Shown here: one piece after another, positions 36,256-45,922 of the stretch
How positions within the stretch are numbered: the stretch's first letter is position 1
Layout: each line of letters opens with the position of its first letter
Source: an uncultured Prevotellaceae bacterium
Lineage (GTDB): Bacteria > Bacteroidota > Bacteroidia > Bacteroidales > Bacteroidaceae
Direction: 5' to 3'
DNA length: 64,000 bases
Assembly: GCA_902781315.1 (NCBI GenBank)
Contig: CACZIT010000009.1
Location: forward strand, 16,247-80,246
Made by a program: the position numbers and the translations under genes
The notes under the pieces: model-generated
Told to the model about the DNA's origin: nothing
The model's database searches: none
Seen by the model: the letters and a program-made list of their open reading frames with translations, nothing else

Positions 36256-39200
36256 CTAGAGCGTAACATTCACGCCAAACGACCAAGTGCGGAAGAAGGG
36301 ATAGTAGTTACGGCCAACGTTGTTGCCGGCTTCGGGGTCGAACACCTTCAGGATGTCGGACTTCTCCCAGACGTCGTTGCCGCTGATGTAGACGCGCAGC
36401 TTCTGGATGTAGCGCTTGTCAACTGGAATCGTGTAGCCCAGCGTGATGTTCTTCAGACGCAGGTAGGCAGCATTCTGCACCCACTTATCGGAAGGCTGGA
36501 AGTTGAACATGTCGCCGTTGTAGTTGTAAAGACGGGGCCAGTAGGCATCGGGATTGTCTTCTGTCCAGTAGTCGCGATGAATGGTCCAAGGCATTTGGTG
36601 TGTACGGCCGAAAGGTGTGATTGCTTCGGTATCGACGAGGATCTTGCGCTTGGCAACACCCTGGAACATCACAGCGAAGTCGAAGCCCTTCCACTGGGCC
36701 GAGAGGTTCAGACCGTAGAGGTAGCGGCCGTTGGAGTTACCCAGGTAGACCAGGTCGCCGTGATTCTCTTTCGTACCGTCGCCGGCACCCACCTGGTGGT
36801 CGATGCTGCCGTCGGCATCGGGAAGTGTCAGATAGCGAACGTCGCCGCCGCCAACCTTACCATCAGAGAACGACTTATAGCCGGGATGAGCCTCCTTGTA
36901 CTGCTGGTACTCCTCCTTGCTCGACCAGTAGCCATCGGTCTTATAGCCCCAGATGGTGTTCATGGCGTAGCCCTCGAGCAGACTCACGTTGCCGGCAGTG
37001 ATCACGTCGGCACCGTCGTACTCAACGAGCTTGTTCTGCGAGTCGCTGATGTTGAAGGCCACCTGATAGCGGAAGTCGCCGATGTGGTCCTGCCATCTGA
37101 TGTCGAACTCCCAACCCCACGTCTTCAGCTTACCGACGTTGACCGAAGGTACACCGATACCGATGGTGTGCGGCAACTGCAGGCGGGAGAGCATGTCGTT
37201 GTTGTACTTCCAATAGTAGTCGAACGATGCGTTCAGACGTCCGCGCAGCAGACCGAGGTCAATACCGACGTTCGTGGTCTCGATGGTTTCCCAGGTCTTG
37301 TCCTTCGAGGCAAGGTTAGCCTGATAGTAGCTCTTTTCGGTGATGTAGGTAGCCCCCTGCGAGATGGTGGGGATGTAGTCGTAGAGTCCCAGCACGGCAC
37401 CGTTACCCAGCTGCCCCCACGAAGCACGCAGCTTCAAATTGCTCACCCAGTCGAGGTTGAACCACTTCTCCTGGTTCACACGCCAGGCTGCACTCACCGA
37501 CGGGAATGCCTTCCAACGCTTGGAGGGAGCCAGACGCGAGCTTCCGTCGTAACGGATGTTGGCCTCTAGCAGATAGCGCTCGGCGAAGTTGTAGTTGACG
37601 CGACCGAAGTAGGACATCATCGACCAGGGCTGGATGTTATCGCCCAGCGTGGTGTTCGTAGCCTCGGCGGCATCGTAGTAGTTAAACGAATAGAAGTCGT
37701 TTGAGTTCATGTTCTTTGCTGTTGCATCGAACTGATCCTTGCGATAGTTCTCATAGCTGGTACCACCGAGCAACTTCACGTTGTGCAGGCCTGAAGTGAT
37801 CTCATAGGTGGCAGTAGCCTCCAACATGTCGTGATAGTCGTTGTTCTTGATGCGATAGAGCGAGTTCGGATTGTTGGTCTGCTGACGGATGGTCGTGCCG
37901 TTCATGGCATACCAAGCAAGCCAGTGACGCTCGGAGCGACCGCTGTAGTAGCCGGCGCGACGGCTGGCGCTGAGGTTGATGCGCAGGCCTTCAACCAGAT
38001 TCTTGATGGTCAGCTCGCCCTTGCCGAGGAATGCTTCATAGTGGGTTTCGTTGGTGCCGCCGTTCTTCAGAATGTCGATGGGGTTCACCTGCAAGTCACC
38101 GCTATAGGGCTGCGAGCCGTAGTTGGGTGTTTCCTCAGGCTGCCACAGGAGCTGACGCGCGCGAGCACCATACATTGTATTAAGAATGCTGCCGGCACCA
38201 TTCGAGGGCGACGTGCTCTTCTTCGACTGATATTGCACGTTGACGCCCAGTTGCAGATACTTGTTCAGCTCAGCGCTCACCTTTGCATGCAGGTTCACGC
38301 GTGTGTTGGCGTTATCGGCATACTTCAGCATACCATTCTTGTAGAAGTAGTTTCCGCTGACGAAGTAGTTCATACTCTTCGTACCACCGGAGACAGAGAT
38401 GGAGTGATTGGTCTGGTCGCTGTGGTCCTTGGTACCTTCGTCTACCCAGTTGGTCGCGGTGAACTGTTCCCAGCGGCCGTTGTTGTTATTGGGGTAGTAG
38501 TTGAAGTTCGGGTTGGCAACCCAGGTGGTCTTCTCCTTGTTCCACTCGTAGCTGCCGCCTTGATTGTAGCGGCCGATGTTAATCCACTGCTGTTCTTCCC
38601 AAGCAGGCAGGCGCTCCGGCATATTACCGGGAGTGTTCACGGCGTAGTAGCCGTTATAGGAGATTTTCGGCTTGCCCTCGGTGCCGCTCTTCGTGGTCAC
38701 GAGCACGACGCCCGATGCTGCTCTGGCACCATAGATGGCCGAAGCCGAAGCATCTTTCAGCACCGAGATGCTCTCAATGTCGTCGGCATTCAGCAACGCC
38801 AGGTCGCCTTCCACACCGTCGATGAGCACCAGTGCGCTTGTGGCATTGGCCGAGGAGAAACCGCGGATGCGCAGGCCGGAGGTCTCGCTGCCCGGTTCAC
38901 CGCTGGAGCGCAGCACAGCCACACCGGGCAGTTCGCCCTGCATGGCGCTCAGCACGTCGCTCGTCGGCTTGGCGGCCAGTTTGTCGCCTTCTACGGCTGA
39001 CACGGCACCAGAGAGATTGGCGCGCTTCTGCGTGCCGTAACCCACGACGACCACTTCAGAGAGCGTCTTGTCGTCTTCCCGCATCAGAATCTCGCCGGAG
39101 GCATTGGCCACAGGGAGCGTTAAGTCGAGATATCCCACATAGGAGAACTGAATGGTGGCGCGCTGTCTGACCTGCTGAAGGACGAAGTGGCCGTCCATGT

Positions 39201-39393
39201 CGGTGATAGCACCGTTCGAAGTGCCTTGTTCGATGACGCTGACACCAATCATAGGTTCGTGCGTAGTAGCATCCAGCACCGTACCTCTCACGCTGAGAGG
39301 ACCTTGTGCCCAAGCTGCCGCACTCAAAAGGAATAACCAGCAGCCAACGATGAGCGGCTGCCAAATACCAGTTGATAATGCTTTTAGTTTCAT
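36256..39393 (-). CDS. SusC/RagA TonB-dependent glycan importer
   Basis: 1045 residues from the ATG at 39393; the longer in-frame start at 39444 would lie on the promoter. Signal peptide, then a carboxypeptidase-like domain (VRGTVLDATTHEPMIGVSV), a TonB box region (SEVVVVGYGTQKRANLSGAV), a plug (LIDGVEGDLALLNADDIESI) and a 22-stranded barrel ending in FGVNVTL. It imports oligosaccharides captured by SusD, powered through TonB-ExbB-ExbD. First gene of the utilisation operon, divergent from its probable regulator. Confidence 0.95.
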   Translation of the reverse strand: MKLKALSTGIWQPLIVGCWLFLLSAAAWAQGPLSVRGTVLDATTHEPMIGVSVIEQGTSNGAITDMDGHFVLQQVRQRATIQFSYVGYLDLTLPVANASGEILMREDDKTLSEVVVVGYGTQKRANLSGAVSAVEGDKLAAKPTSDVLSAMQGELPGVAVLRSSGEPGSETSGLRIRGFSSANATSALVLIDGVEGDLALLNADDIESISVLKDASASAIYGARAASGVVLVTTKSGTEGKPKISYNGYYAVNTPGNMPERLPAWEEQQWINIGRYNQGGSYEWNKEKTTWVANPNFNYYPNNNNGRWEQFTATNWVDEGTKDHSDQTNHSISVSGGTKSMNYFVSGNYFYKNGMLKYADNANTRVNLHAKVSAELNKYLQLGVNVQYQSKKSTSPSNGAGSILNTMYGARARQLLWQPEETPNYGSQPYSGDLQVNPIDILKNGGTNETHYEAFLGKGELTIKNLVEGLRINLSASRRAGYYSGRSERHWLAWYAMNGTTIRQQTNNPNSLYRIKNNDYHDMLEATATYEITSGLHNVKLLGGTSYENYRKDQFDATAKNMNSNDFYSFNYYDAAEATNTTLGDNIQPWSMMSYFGRVNYNFAERYLLEANIRYDGSSRLAPSKRWKAFPSVSAAWRVNQEKWFNLDWVSNLKLRASWGQLGNGAVLGLYDYIPTISQGATYITEKSYYQANLASKDKTWETIETTNVGIDLGLLRGRLNASFDYYWKYNNDMLSRLQLPHTIGIGVPSVNVGKLKTWGWEFDIRWQDHIGDFRYQVAFNISDSQNKLVEYDGADVITAGNVSLLEGYAMNTIWGYKTDGYWSSKEEYQQYKEAHPGYKSFSDGKVGGGDVRYLTLPDADGSIDHQVGAGDGTKENHGDLVYLGNSNGRYLYGLNLSAQWKGFDFAVMFQGVAKRKILVDTEAITPFGRTHQMPWTIHRDYWTEDNPDAYWPRLYNYNGDMFNFQPSDKWVQNAAYLRLKNITLGYTIPVDKRYIQKLRVYISGNDVWEKSDILKVFDPEAGNNVGRNYYPFFRTWSFGVNVTL

Positions 39394-39441
39394 AAGATTT
39401 AAATTAAATAATAATAGATGTTTGGTTTCGTTTTGATGCCG

Positions 39442-39472
39442 CAAAGTTACACCTATTCTTAATTCATGCCAA
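39442..39472 (-). promoter_or_regulatory. Promoter of the susC operon
   Basis: TAACTTTG on the minus strand, with TTGG 19-20 bases upstream, 49 bases before the susC ATG. The A+T-rich 180-base gap to the regulator promoter is where a SusR-type protein would bind. Confidence 0.6.
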
Positions 39473-39628
39473 GGATATAACTACATCACAACTACTATAG
39501 CTCTTCTCAACGACTACATCAAAAGTTTCTCAACAAAATTGTAACGTATTGATAATCAATAACCATTTCAAAAAAGTGAGTTTCTAAAAAACTATCTCAT
39601 AGTATTTGGTAGTTTCAGAAAAAAACGA

Positions 39629-39636
39629 TATCTTTG
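39629..39636 (+). promoter_or_regulatory. -7 promoter box of the SusR-like regulator
   Basis: TATCTTTG only 4 bases before the ATG, so the transcript would be nearly leaderless unless a different promoter is used. Confidence 0.5.
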
Positions 39637-39640
39637 CAGC

Positions 39641-42499
39641 ATGAAACATTTATGCACAACAATCCTCCTCTCGGCCGGCCTGCTTCTCGTGTCAGCGCCC
39701 CTCATGGCAAATGGTTCCTGGCAGCATGCTGTTGTGAACTATTCGAGGCAGCAATATCGGTCGGGCAACCAAAACTGGCAGATCGTCCAGAATCATGAAG
39801 GCTGGATGTACTTTGCCAATAACAAAGGCTTGCTGGAGTTCGACGGGGCGAACTGGAAAACCTACAGCTTGCCTGGCAATGCAAAGGTCAGGTCGGTCTA
39901 TGCAGCTCGCGACGGCATCTATGTTGGTGCCCTTGGCCAGTTTGGCCGGTTTGTGCGTAATGAAAAGGGGCGTATGGTCTACGAGCGGCTCTCGGAGTCA
40001 GTAGAGAAAATCGGTCAGTTGAATGTATGGAACATTCATCGATTAGGGAATAATACTTATTTCCAATGCGACACAGCTATCTACATCAACAACACCCGTA
40101 GTCGTATCCACGACCCACATGGGTTGAGTTATTCAGCTGTGGTCTACAACCGTCTTTACGTCACAACTGCCACAGGCGTCTATGTGCTCATGGGGAAGAA
40201 GTTTGCCCCGCTGCACGGCATCGACATTCAGCAGACGTCGCCCATCGTGGCTCTGCTTCCCTATGAAGGCAAACTCCTGCTGGTGAGTAGTGAGCGCGGA
40301 CTGTTCCTCTACGACAACAACCGCCTCTCACCTCTCCTCTCTCCTCTCTCCACTCTCCACTCTCAACTCACCTGTGCGGCCATCAGCGATCATCTGCTGG
40401 CGCTGGGCACCATTCACGATGGCGTGTTCCTGCTTGACTTGGCGACAGGTGTTGCCGAACAAATCACGATGGACAACGGCTTGCAGAGCCGAATGGTGCT
40501 TTCTGCAGCCTTCGACAGCGAGCACAACCTCTGGCTGGGACTCGACAACGGTATCGACTGCGTGCCCCTCGACTCTCCACTTCGCTTTCTCAATAGCCGG
40601 CAGTCGCCCGTGGGAAGCGGCAACTGTAGCATGCGATATCGCGGAAAGCTCTATTTGGGTAGCAATCAGGGACTTTATGAGATGGCGTCGGGCGACATCC
40701 GCTTTATTGAAGGCACGGGTAGCCAGGTGTTGTGCATCGACACCATCGACGGAAAGCTATTTTGTGGCGGCAGGCACTTCTTCCTGATGATCGATGGCGA
40801 TCGCATCACGCGTTATCATCAAAGAGGTGTATGGGGTGTGCGCTCACTTGGCTATCGCGACGATGTGCTCCTTGTCTCAACCTATTGGGGCTTGCAGCTC
40901 ATGCGCCGACAAGGGGGACGATGGGAGATGGCCGAGCGAGTGAAAGGTGCAGACCTGTCGGCCAAGACGTTCTATGTGGAGGATGGCTCGGGTGCCGTAT
41001 GGGTAGCCAACAAGGAGAAGGGCCTCTTCCGTCTCGTGTTGAGTGCCGATCTGAGCAAGGTCATTTCGCAGCGGTGCTACAACTCCGCGCAGTTGCCCAA
41101 GGGCGATAACGTTTGCATAGCAAAGGTGAACGGTGAAACGGTTGTGGCAAGCAGAAGCGGACTGTTTCGCTACGACTCCACCAACGACCGCCTGGAGCCT
41201 TTCCCCAAGCTGGAGGACCAGCTGGAAGGACACGTCGCCTACACGTATATCCGCCAGGACTCGAAGGGCCGGCTGTGGTATGTCTCCGATGGAACTCTGC
41301 ACGTGGTGACAGGAAAGGACAACAATGGCTACCTGAACGATTACCTGATGGAGGACTTCGAGAACATCAGCTTCAACGACAACGGACAAGAGGCCATCAT
41401 TGGTACTGAGGACGGTTTTGCCATGCTGCAGGTTGTCGGAGGGGCTCAGGGAACTCACGACGTCTCCCGTATCTCTCTGCCTGCATCCCAAGGCGCCTCT
41501 GGCGAGTTGCATGTGCGTCCTTACATCAGGAATATCTATATTGGCAACTATGCCGACACATTGTTCTATGGTTGCAAGCAGCCTGCGAAGATTGCCTGGC
41601 GCAACAACTCCTTGCGACTGGAGTATAGCACCAATAACTACGACCCGTCGAAAACCGTACAATATAGCTACTGGCTGGAAGGCTCGGCTGAAGACAAGTG
41701 GAGTCCGTACACTCGCCGCCGCATCAAGGAGTACACCAACTTGCACGAAGGCTCCTACACCTTCCATCTGCGAGTCATCATGACAGGCTGTCAGAAACCT
41801 GTGGAGACGTCGTTCAGTTTTGTCATCCTGCCTCCGTGGTATCGAACGTGGTGGGCCTATACGCTCTACGTCTTGTTGATGATGGCTTCTGCCTATGTAG
41901 CCTATCGATATGCACAGAAGAGTAGGCAGCGGCTGGTTGCCAAGAAAAACGAGCAGCTGCAGGAGAAGGAAGAGGAGATTCAGGAGAAGGTGGAAGAGAT
42001 TGAGACGCTGCGCGAGGAGAAACTGGAGCTTGAGTTGCGGGCACGTCAGGACGAATTGGTACGCTCGCGAATGAACATCGTGCGCAAAAATGAGATGCTG
42101 CAGGAAATCAAGAAGACGGCGGTGAGCCTGAATAACGCATTGCCCACTGGAGCCGAGGTGCGGAAATCGGAGTTGCTCAGCACCATCAAGCGCCGTGTAA
42201 CGCGACTCATCGGGCAGATTGATACGAACATCGAACACGACGACGACTTGGAAGCTTTCAAGAACTCGTTCGACATTGTGCACCACCGATTCCTGCAGTT
42301 GCTCGACGAACGCTATCCCTCGCTGACGCACAAGGAGAAGATGCTCTGTGCCTACATTCGCATGAACCTATTGTCGAAGGAAATAGCCCCGCTGCTGAAC
42401 ATTTCCACACGAGGCGTGGAAATCAGCCGATACCGCATCCGCCAGAAGCTCTGCCTCGACACGAAGGACAGCCTCACCGACTTCCTGCAGCACCTGTAG
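39641..42499 (+). CDS. SusR-like membrane-spanning sensor and LuxR-type transcription regulator
   Basis: 952 residues with a signal peptide ending PLMA-N. A periplasmic two-component-type beta-propeller (repeats such as NWQIVQNHEGWMYFANNKGL and NLWLGLDNGID) leads to a Y_Y_Y-like domain. One membrane helix lies at about 737-757, followed by a coiled coil (KKNEQLQEKEEEIQEKVEEI). The C-terminal HTH at about 893-952 reads LTHKEKMLCAYIRMNLLSKE, then IAPLLNISTRGVEISRYRIR. No histidine kinase domain is present, so it resembles B. thetaiotaomicron SusR rather than a hybrid two-component protein. It probably senses breakdown products and switches on the divergent susC operon. Confidence 0.88.
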   Translation: MKHLCTTILLSAGLLLVSAPLMANGSWQHAVVNYSRQQYRSGNQNWQIVQNHEGWMYFANNKGLLEFDGANWKTYSLPGNAKVRSVYAARDGIYVGALGQFGRFVRNEKGRMVYERLSESVEKIGQLNVWNIHRLGNNTYFQCDTAIYINNTRSRIHDPHGLSYSAVVYNRLYVTTATGVYVLMGKKFAPLHGIDIQQTSPIVALLPYEGKLLLVSSERGLFLYDNNRLSPLLSPLSTLHSQLTCAAISDHLLALGTIHDGVFLLDLATGVAEQITMDNGLQSRMVLSAAFDSEHNLWLGLDNGIDCVPLDSPLRFLNSRQSPVGSGNCSMRYRGKLYLGSNQGLYEMASGDIRFIEGTGSQVLCIDTIDGKLFCGGRHFFLMIDGDRITRYHQRGVWGVRSLGYRDDVLLVSTYWGLQLMRRQGGRWEMAERVKGADLSAKTFYVEDGSGAVWVANKEKGLFRLVLSADLSKVISQRCYNSAQLPKGDNVCIAKVNGETVVASRSGLFRYDSTNDRLEPFPKLEDQLEGHVAYTYIRQDSKGRLWYVSDGTLHVVTGKDNNGYLNDYLMEDFENISFNDNGQEAIIGTEDGFAMLQVVGGAQGTHDVSRISLPASQGASGELHVRPYIRNIYIGNYADTLFYGCKQPAKIAWRNNSLRLEYSTNNYDPSKTVQYSYWLEGSAEDKWSPYTRRRIKEYTNLHEGSYTFHLRVIMTGCQKPVETSFSFVILPPWYRTWWAYTLYVLLMMASAYVAYRYAQKSRQRLVAKKNEQLQEKEEEIQEKVEEIETLREEKLELELRARQDELVRSRMNIVRKNEMLQEIKKTAVSLNNALPTGAEVRKSELLSTIKRRVTRLIGQIDTNIEHDDDLEAFKNSFDIVHHRFLQLLDERYPSLTHKEKMLCAYIRMNLLSKEIAPLLNISTRGVEISRYRIRQKLCLDTKDSLTDFLQHL

Positions 42500-42511
42500 C
42501 ACACAAAACGC

Positions 42512-42549
42512 AAAGACTCCTGCAAACCTTGCGGCTTGCAGGAGTCTTT
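42512..42549. terminator. Bidirectional terminator between the regulator and the tRNA
   Basis: AAAGACTCCTGCAA pairs perfectly with TTGCAGGAGTCTTT around a 10-base loop; A and T flanks suit both directions. Confidence 0.85.
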
Positions 42550-42554
42550 ACTTT

Positions 42555-42631
42555 TGGTAGCGGGAGAGGGACCCGAACCCTCGACCTCCGGATTATGAAT
42601 CCGACGCTCTAACCAACTGAGCTATCCCGCC
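42555..42631 (-). tRNA. tRNA with anticodon CAT (Met, or Ile-CAT)
   Basis: 77 bases on the minus strand starting GGCGGGATAGCTCAG and ending TCCCGCTACCA, with CCA encoded. The cloverleaf closes: acceptor 7 bp (first pair G-U), D arm GCTC/GAGC, anticodon loop TTCATAA, T arm GAGGG-TTCGGGT-CCCTC. Anticodon CAT could be elongator methionine or lysidine-modified isoleucine; methionine is preferred from general shape. Confidence 0.92.
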
Positions 42632-42772
42632 TCCATGTAACGTTTCACCTATGCACTCGAAAAATCGGGCTGTCGGAGACACTCGTTCTCGAAATGCGGT
42701 GCAAAGGTAATATTAAATTTTTAATTCACCAAAATTTTCGCAACTTTTTCTTCGTAATTCGAAAAATTTTAC

Positions 42773-42780
42773 TATATTTG
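42773..42780 (+). promoter_or_regulatory. -7 promoter box of the START-like gene
   Basis: TATATTTG, 52 bases before the ATG at 42833. Confidence 0.55.
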
Positions 42781-42832
42781 CACCGTAAGAACGACATAAT
42801 CTGACAAAATCAACCTACAAATACCGTTTCTT

Positions 42833-43231
42833 ATGAAGAAAGAAAGACTGGAATTGGAATATGAGTTGAAGTCGAACTCGCCGGCGATTATCTGGCAACT
42901 CATGAGCACTGCGGCAGGTCTGGCACGCTGGATTGCCGACGAGGTGCAGATGGATGGTAACTCTGTCACACTGGCCTGGGGAAACCCGCTCATGCACTAT
43001 GACTCGCGCAAGCTCGAGATCCTGGAAATGGTGAAGCAGAGCCATTTGCGCATGCGTTGGATTGACGAGGACGACAGCGAGGCTTTCCTGGAGATGCGAA
43101 TGCTGAAGAGCGACCTTACGGGCGACTATGTGCTCCACGTCGTCGACTATGCAGCACCTGAGGACATTCAGTTGCTGCACGACATCTGGGACGACAATCT
43201 GGAGCGCCTGCATCATTCCAGCGGGCTCTGA
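42833..43231 (+). CDS. START-like domain protein (Aha1/SRPBCC fold)
   Basis: 132 residues. The pattern LEYELKSNSPAIIWQLMSTAAGLARWIADEV, then TLAWGN, RMRWIDEDD, LEMRM, and a final long helix (DIQLLHDIWDDNLERLHH) fits a START/SRPBCC helix-grip fold as found in small Bacteroidota proteins. Such proteins bind hydrophobic ligands or act as chaperone partners; no ligand can be named. Single gene with its own promoter. Confidence 0.82.
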   Translation: MKKERLELEYELKSNSPAIIWQLMSTAAGLARWIADEVQMDGNSVTLAWGNPLMHYDSRKLEILEMVKQSHLRMRWIDEDDSEAFLEMRMLKSDLTGDYVLHVVDYAAPEDIQLLHDIWDDNLERLHHSSGL

Positions 43232-43490
43232 GAACTTTCGCACGGGCACGCTTGCACCTTGTTTTAATGGCGTGAGCAGCGTCGGTCCCTTCTTCTCGAT
43301 GCGTCATCCGCTGGTGCTGATATGTTTTGAAGTGTTAAAACAGAACTGGTTGTTAACAATTCGTTTTAACACAGCGAGGGCTCATCGGCCCTTTTCTTTT
43401 CTATCTTCCTTGCTTTTTCGTGGAAAAACGTACTGTCTGTAAGTCGTTGACTGTCAGATGGTTTCAAAAGGGCTGTCTTTTCGTTCGTGT

Positions 43491-43613
43491 AAACCTATGG
43501 TTTAGTCCCGCTAAAGCATAGGTTTCTGTGCTCTAAAGCATAGGTTTACATCGTCCAAAGCATAGGTCTGTAGCAACTAAACGCATGCTCTGTGAAACCC
43601 GGAGCATAGGTTT
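43491..43613. repeat. Six 22-bp units with a 13-bp semi-palindromic core
   Basis: Units start at 43491, 43513, 43535, 43557, 43579 and 43601, exactly 22 bases apart. The first core is the palindrome AAACC-TAT-GGTTT. The next three are AAAGCATAGGTTT or close to it, the fifth is degenerate (AAACGCATGCTCT) and the sixth is GGAGCATAGGTTT. The 9-base spacers differ. The rest of the 700-base gap (43232-43932) shows only the promoter at 43863 and no credible ORF. Confidence 0.8.
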
Positions 43614-43862
43614 TGCTGCCGCTGCTGTCGCGCGGCTGTTTCGGGGAGGGTAGGGAAGTGGCGGGAATTGTCAGGAAATAGTCAGGAATTGCACATTTTC
43701 CTTTGTTTGTGCAAGATGGTTGTGTTCTTGCGGAAATGTTAAAATCGAGAGTTGATTCGTGTTTCTTGACGTTTTAGTTGCTTATTTTCAATTAAAACAT
43801 CCTGCCTTGAAGTCTTGCGTAAAAAACTTTCGTTTTTGCTTTGCTTTTCGCTCACTTATTTG

Positions 43863-43870
43863 TACCTTTG
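43863..43870 (+). promoter_or_regulatory. -7 promoter box of the LptF/G gene
   Basis: TACCTTTG, 62 bases before the ATG at 43933. The longer open frame from 43759 runs through this box, so the later start is preferred. Confidence 0.6.
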
Positions 43871-43932
43871 CAGCCGATTACGTGCGTGGGCGCAGGCCCG
43901 TGCCTCATTTTTTTCAGCGTAGAGACACAGGA

Positions 43933-45834
43933 ATGTTCAGAATAAAGAAACTCGATACCTTCATGATTCGGCAGTTCATGCTGCTGTTCGTAGGTACGTT
44001 TGTCGTCAGCCAGTTTGTGCTGATGATGCAGTTCCTATGGCGCTACGTCGACGAGCTCATCGGTAAGGGCATCTCGATGGAGGTCATGGCGAAGTTCTTC
44101 TGGTACATGGGTCTGATGCTCGTGCCCCAGGCGTTGCCGCTGGCCCTGCTGCTGTCGTCGCTCATCACGTTCGGCAACCTCGGCGAGAGCAGCGAGCTCA
44201 CCGCCATCAAGGCCGCCGGCATCTCGCTCATGCAGACCATGCGCTCGCTCATCGTCGTGGCCGTCATCATCACGTTCGGATCGTTCTACTTCCAGAACTA
44301 CGTGGGCCCCGACGCCAACGTGAAGATGCGCCAGCTGCTGCTCTCGATGAAGCAGAAGAGCCCCGAACTGGAGATTCCCGAGGGCATCTTCTACGACGGC
44401 ATCCCTGGCAGCAACATCTACGTGCAGCAGAAGGACATGGAGACGGGCCATCTGTACGGCATCATGATCTACCGCATGACGGGCAGCTACGAGGACCAGC
44501 AGATTATCCTGGCCGACTCGGGCATGCTGCAGTCTACGGCCGACAAGCAGCACCTGCTGCTGTCGCTCTGGAGCGGCGAGTGGTTCGAGAACATGCAGTC
44601 CCAGCAGTTCGGAGGCTCGGCGTCGGTGCCCTATCAGCGCCAGACGTTCACCACGAAGCGGCTCGTGCTCGACTACGACGGCGACTTCAACGTGGCCGAT
44701 GCCTCGCTCTTCTCGAACGACGCCCGCGGCAAGGGACTGGAGCAGATTCTCTACGACAAGGACTCGCTCAACCACGTCTACGACAGCATAGGCCGGCAGT
44801 TCTACGACGCTGCGCAGAAACGCTACTACTACTCGCTGCCGCTCTCGCGCAGCGACTCCACGGCAGCCGTGAAGCGCGCCGAGGCCAAGACAATGAATAT
44901 CGACACGCTGCTCAACCGCCTGAGCGACGACCAGCGCTCGCGCGCCGTCAGCATGGCTATGAACACCGTGCAGTCGGAACTCAGCGAACTCGACTTCCAG
45001 AGCATGATCTCGGAAGACGGCGACCGCATCCTGCGCGGCCACGACATCGAGGCCATCAATAAGTTCACGCTCGCCCTCTCCTGCCTCATCTTCTTTTTCA
45101 TCGGCGCACCCCTCGGTGCCATCATCCGCAAGGGCGGACTGGGCATTCCCGTGATTATATCGGTCATCGTCTACATCATCTTCTACATCCTCGACAACAC
45201 CGGCTACCGCATGGCGCGCATCGGCGTGTGGACCGTCTGGTTCGGCAAGGGCCTGGCGCCCGCCGTGCTCATACCCGTGGCAGCCTTCTTCACCTATAAG
45301 GCCAACAACGACTCTGTGGTGTTCAATATGGATGCCTACCGCACGTTCTTCCGACGGCTGCTCGGACTGCGCCAGAAGCGCCACGTCTTCGGCAAGGAGG
45401 TCATCATCAGCGACCCCGACTACCAGGCCGACGCCACGGTTCTCAACCGCATCAGCCAGGAGGTGGCCTCCTACGCCCGCGACCACAGCCTCCTGCGCAT
45501 GCCCAACCCCGTGAAGGTGTTTTTCCGCTACGAGCCCGACCACGAGATAGAGCGTATCAGCGACGAGATGGAGGCTGTCATCGACGACCTTTCGAACACG
45601 CGCGACAAGTTCGTGCTCACCGAACTCAACCACTACCCCGTGGTGTCGGTGAAGGCCCATACGCGGCCCTTCGAGCGCCGTTGGATGAACATCGTGGCAG
45701 CCATCGTGGTGCCTGTAGGCCTGTTCCTCTACTTCCGCATGTGGAAGTTCCGCCTGCGCCTGCATCACGACCTGCGCGTCATCGGCGAGACCAACCGCAA
45801 AATCGTCGACCGCATCGCCGAAATGAATGTCTGA
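43933..45834 (+). CDS. LptF/LptG-family permease (lipopolysaccharide export)
   Basis: 633 residues from MFRIKKLDTFMIRQF, the family's N-terminal 'LDxYi..qFl' motif. Three N-terminal membrane helices (including ALPLALLLSSLITFGNLGESSELTAIKAAGIS), a periplasmic beta-jellyroll (about 130-350) and three C-terminal helices (LSCLIFFFIGAPLGAIIRKGGLGIPVIISVIVYI) follow. After residue 480 is an extra cytosolic part with one more helix (about 600-620), longer than E. coli LptF/G (about 360 residues). It extracts LPS from the inner membrane with LptB. Start chosen from the promoter. Confidence 0.9.
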   Translation: MFRIKKLDTFMIRQFMLLFVGTFVVSQFVLMMQFLWRYVDELIGKGISMEVMAKFFWYMGLMLVPQALPLALLLSSLITFGNLGESSELTAIKAAGISLMQTMRSLIVVAVIITFGSFYFQNYVGPDANVKMRQLLLSMKQKSPELEIPEGIFYDGIPGSNIYVQQKDMETGHLYGIMIYRMTGSYEDQQIILADSGMLQSTADKQHLLLSLWSGEWFENMQSQQFGGSASVPYQRQTFTTKRLVLDYDGDFNVADASLFSNDARGKGLEQILYDKDSLNHVYDSIGRQFYDAAQKRYYYSLPLSRSDSTAAVKRAEAKTMNIDTLLNRLSDDQRSRAVSMAMNTVQSELSELDFQSMISEDGDRILRGHDIEAINKFTLALSCLIFFFIGAPLGAIIRKGGLGIPVIISVIVYIIFYILDNTGYRMARIGVWTVWFGKGLAPAVLIPVAAFFTYKANNDSVVFNMDAYRTFFRRLLGLRQKRHVFGKEVIISDPDYQADATVLNRISQEVASYARDHSLLRMPNPVKVFFRYEPDHEIERISDEMEAVIDDLSNTRDKFVLTELNHYPVVSVKAHTRPFERRWMNIVAAIVVPVGLFLYFRMWKFRLRLHHDLRVIGETNRKIVDRIAEMNV

Positions 45835-45922
45835 TGAATGAGGCTACCATTATCGTGCGCGTACATTCAGAAATTAAAAAAAGATAATAAGCACCCCTGC
45901 AACGAATAACAATAGAACAGCA

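Noticed and set aside
42555-42631. tRNA-Ile with a lysidine-modified CAT anticodon.
   Set aside because: It cannot be excluded by eye; methionine is the more usual outcome for this shape. Identity elements would need comparison with the genome's other CAT tRNAs.
43759-43932. A longer N-terminus for the LptF/G protein starting at 43759.
   Set aside because: The added residues are not hydrophobic in the LptF/G manner, and the promoter -7 box lies inside this stretch.
43232-43932. A hidden small gene in the 700-base gap.
   Set aside because: The open frames there are short, low in codon bias and run through the repeat array.
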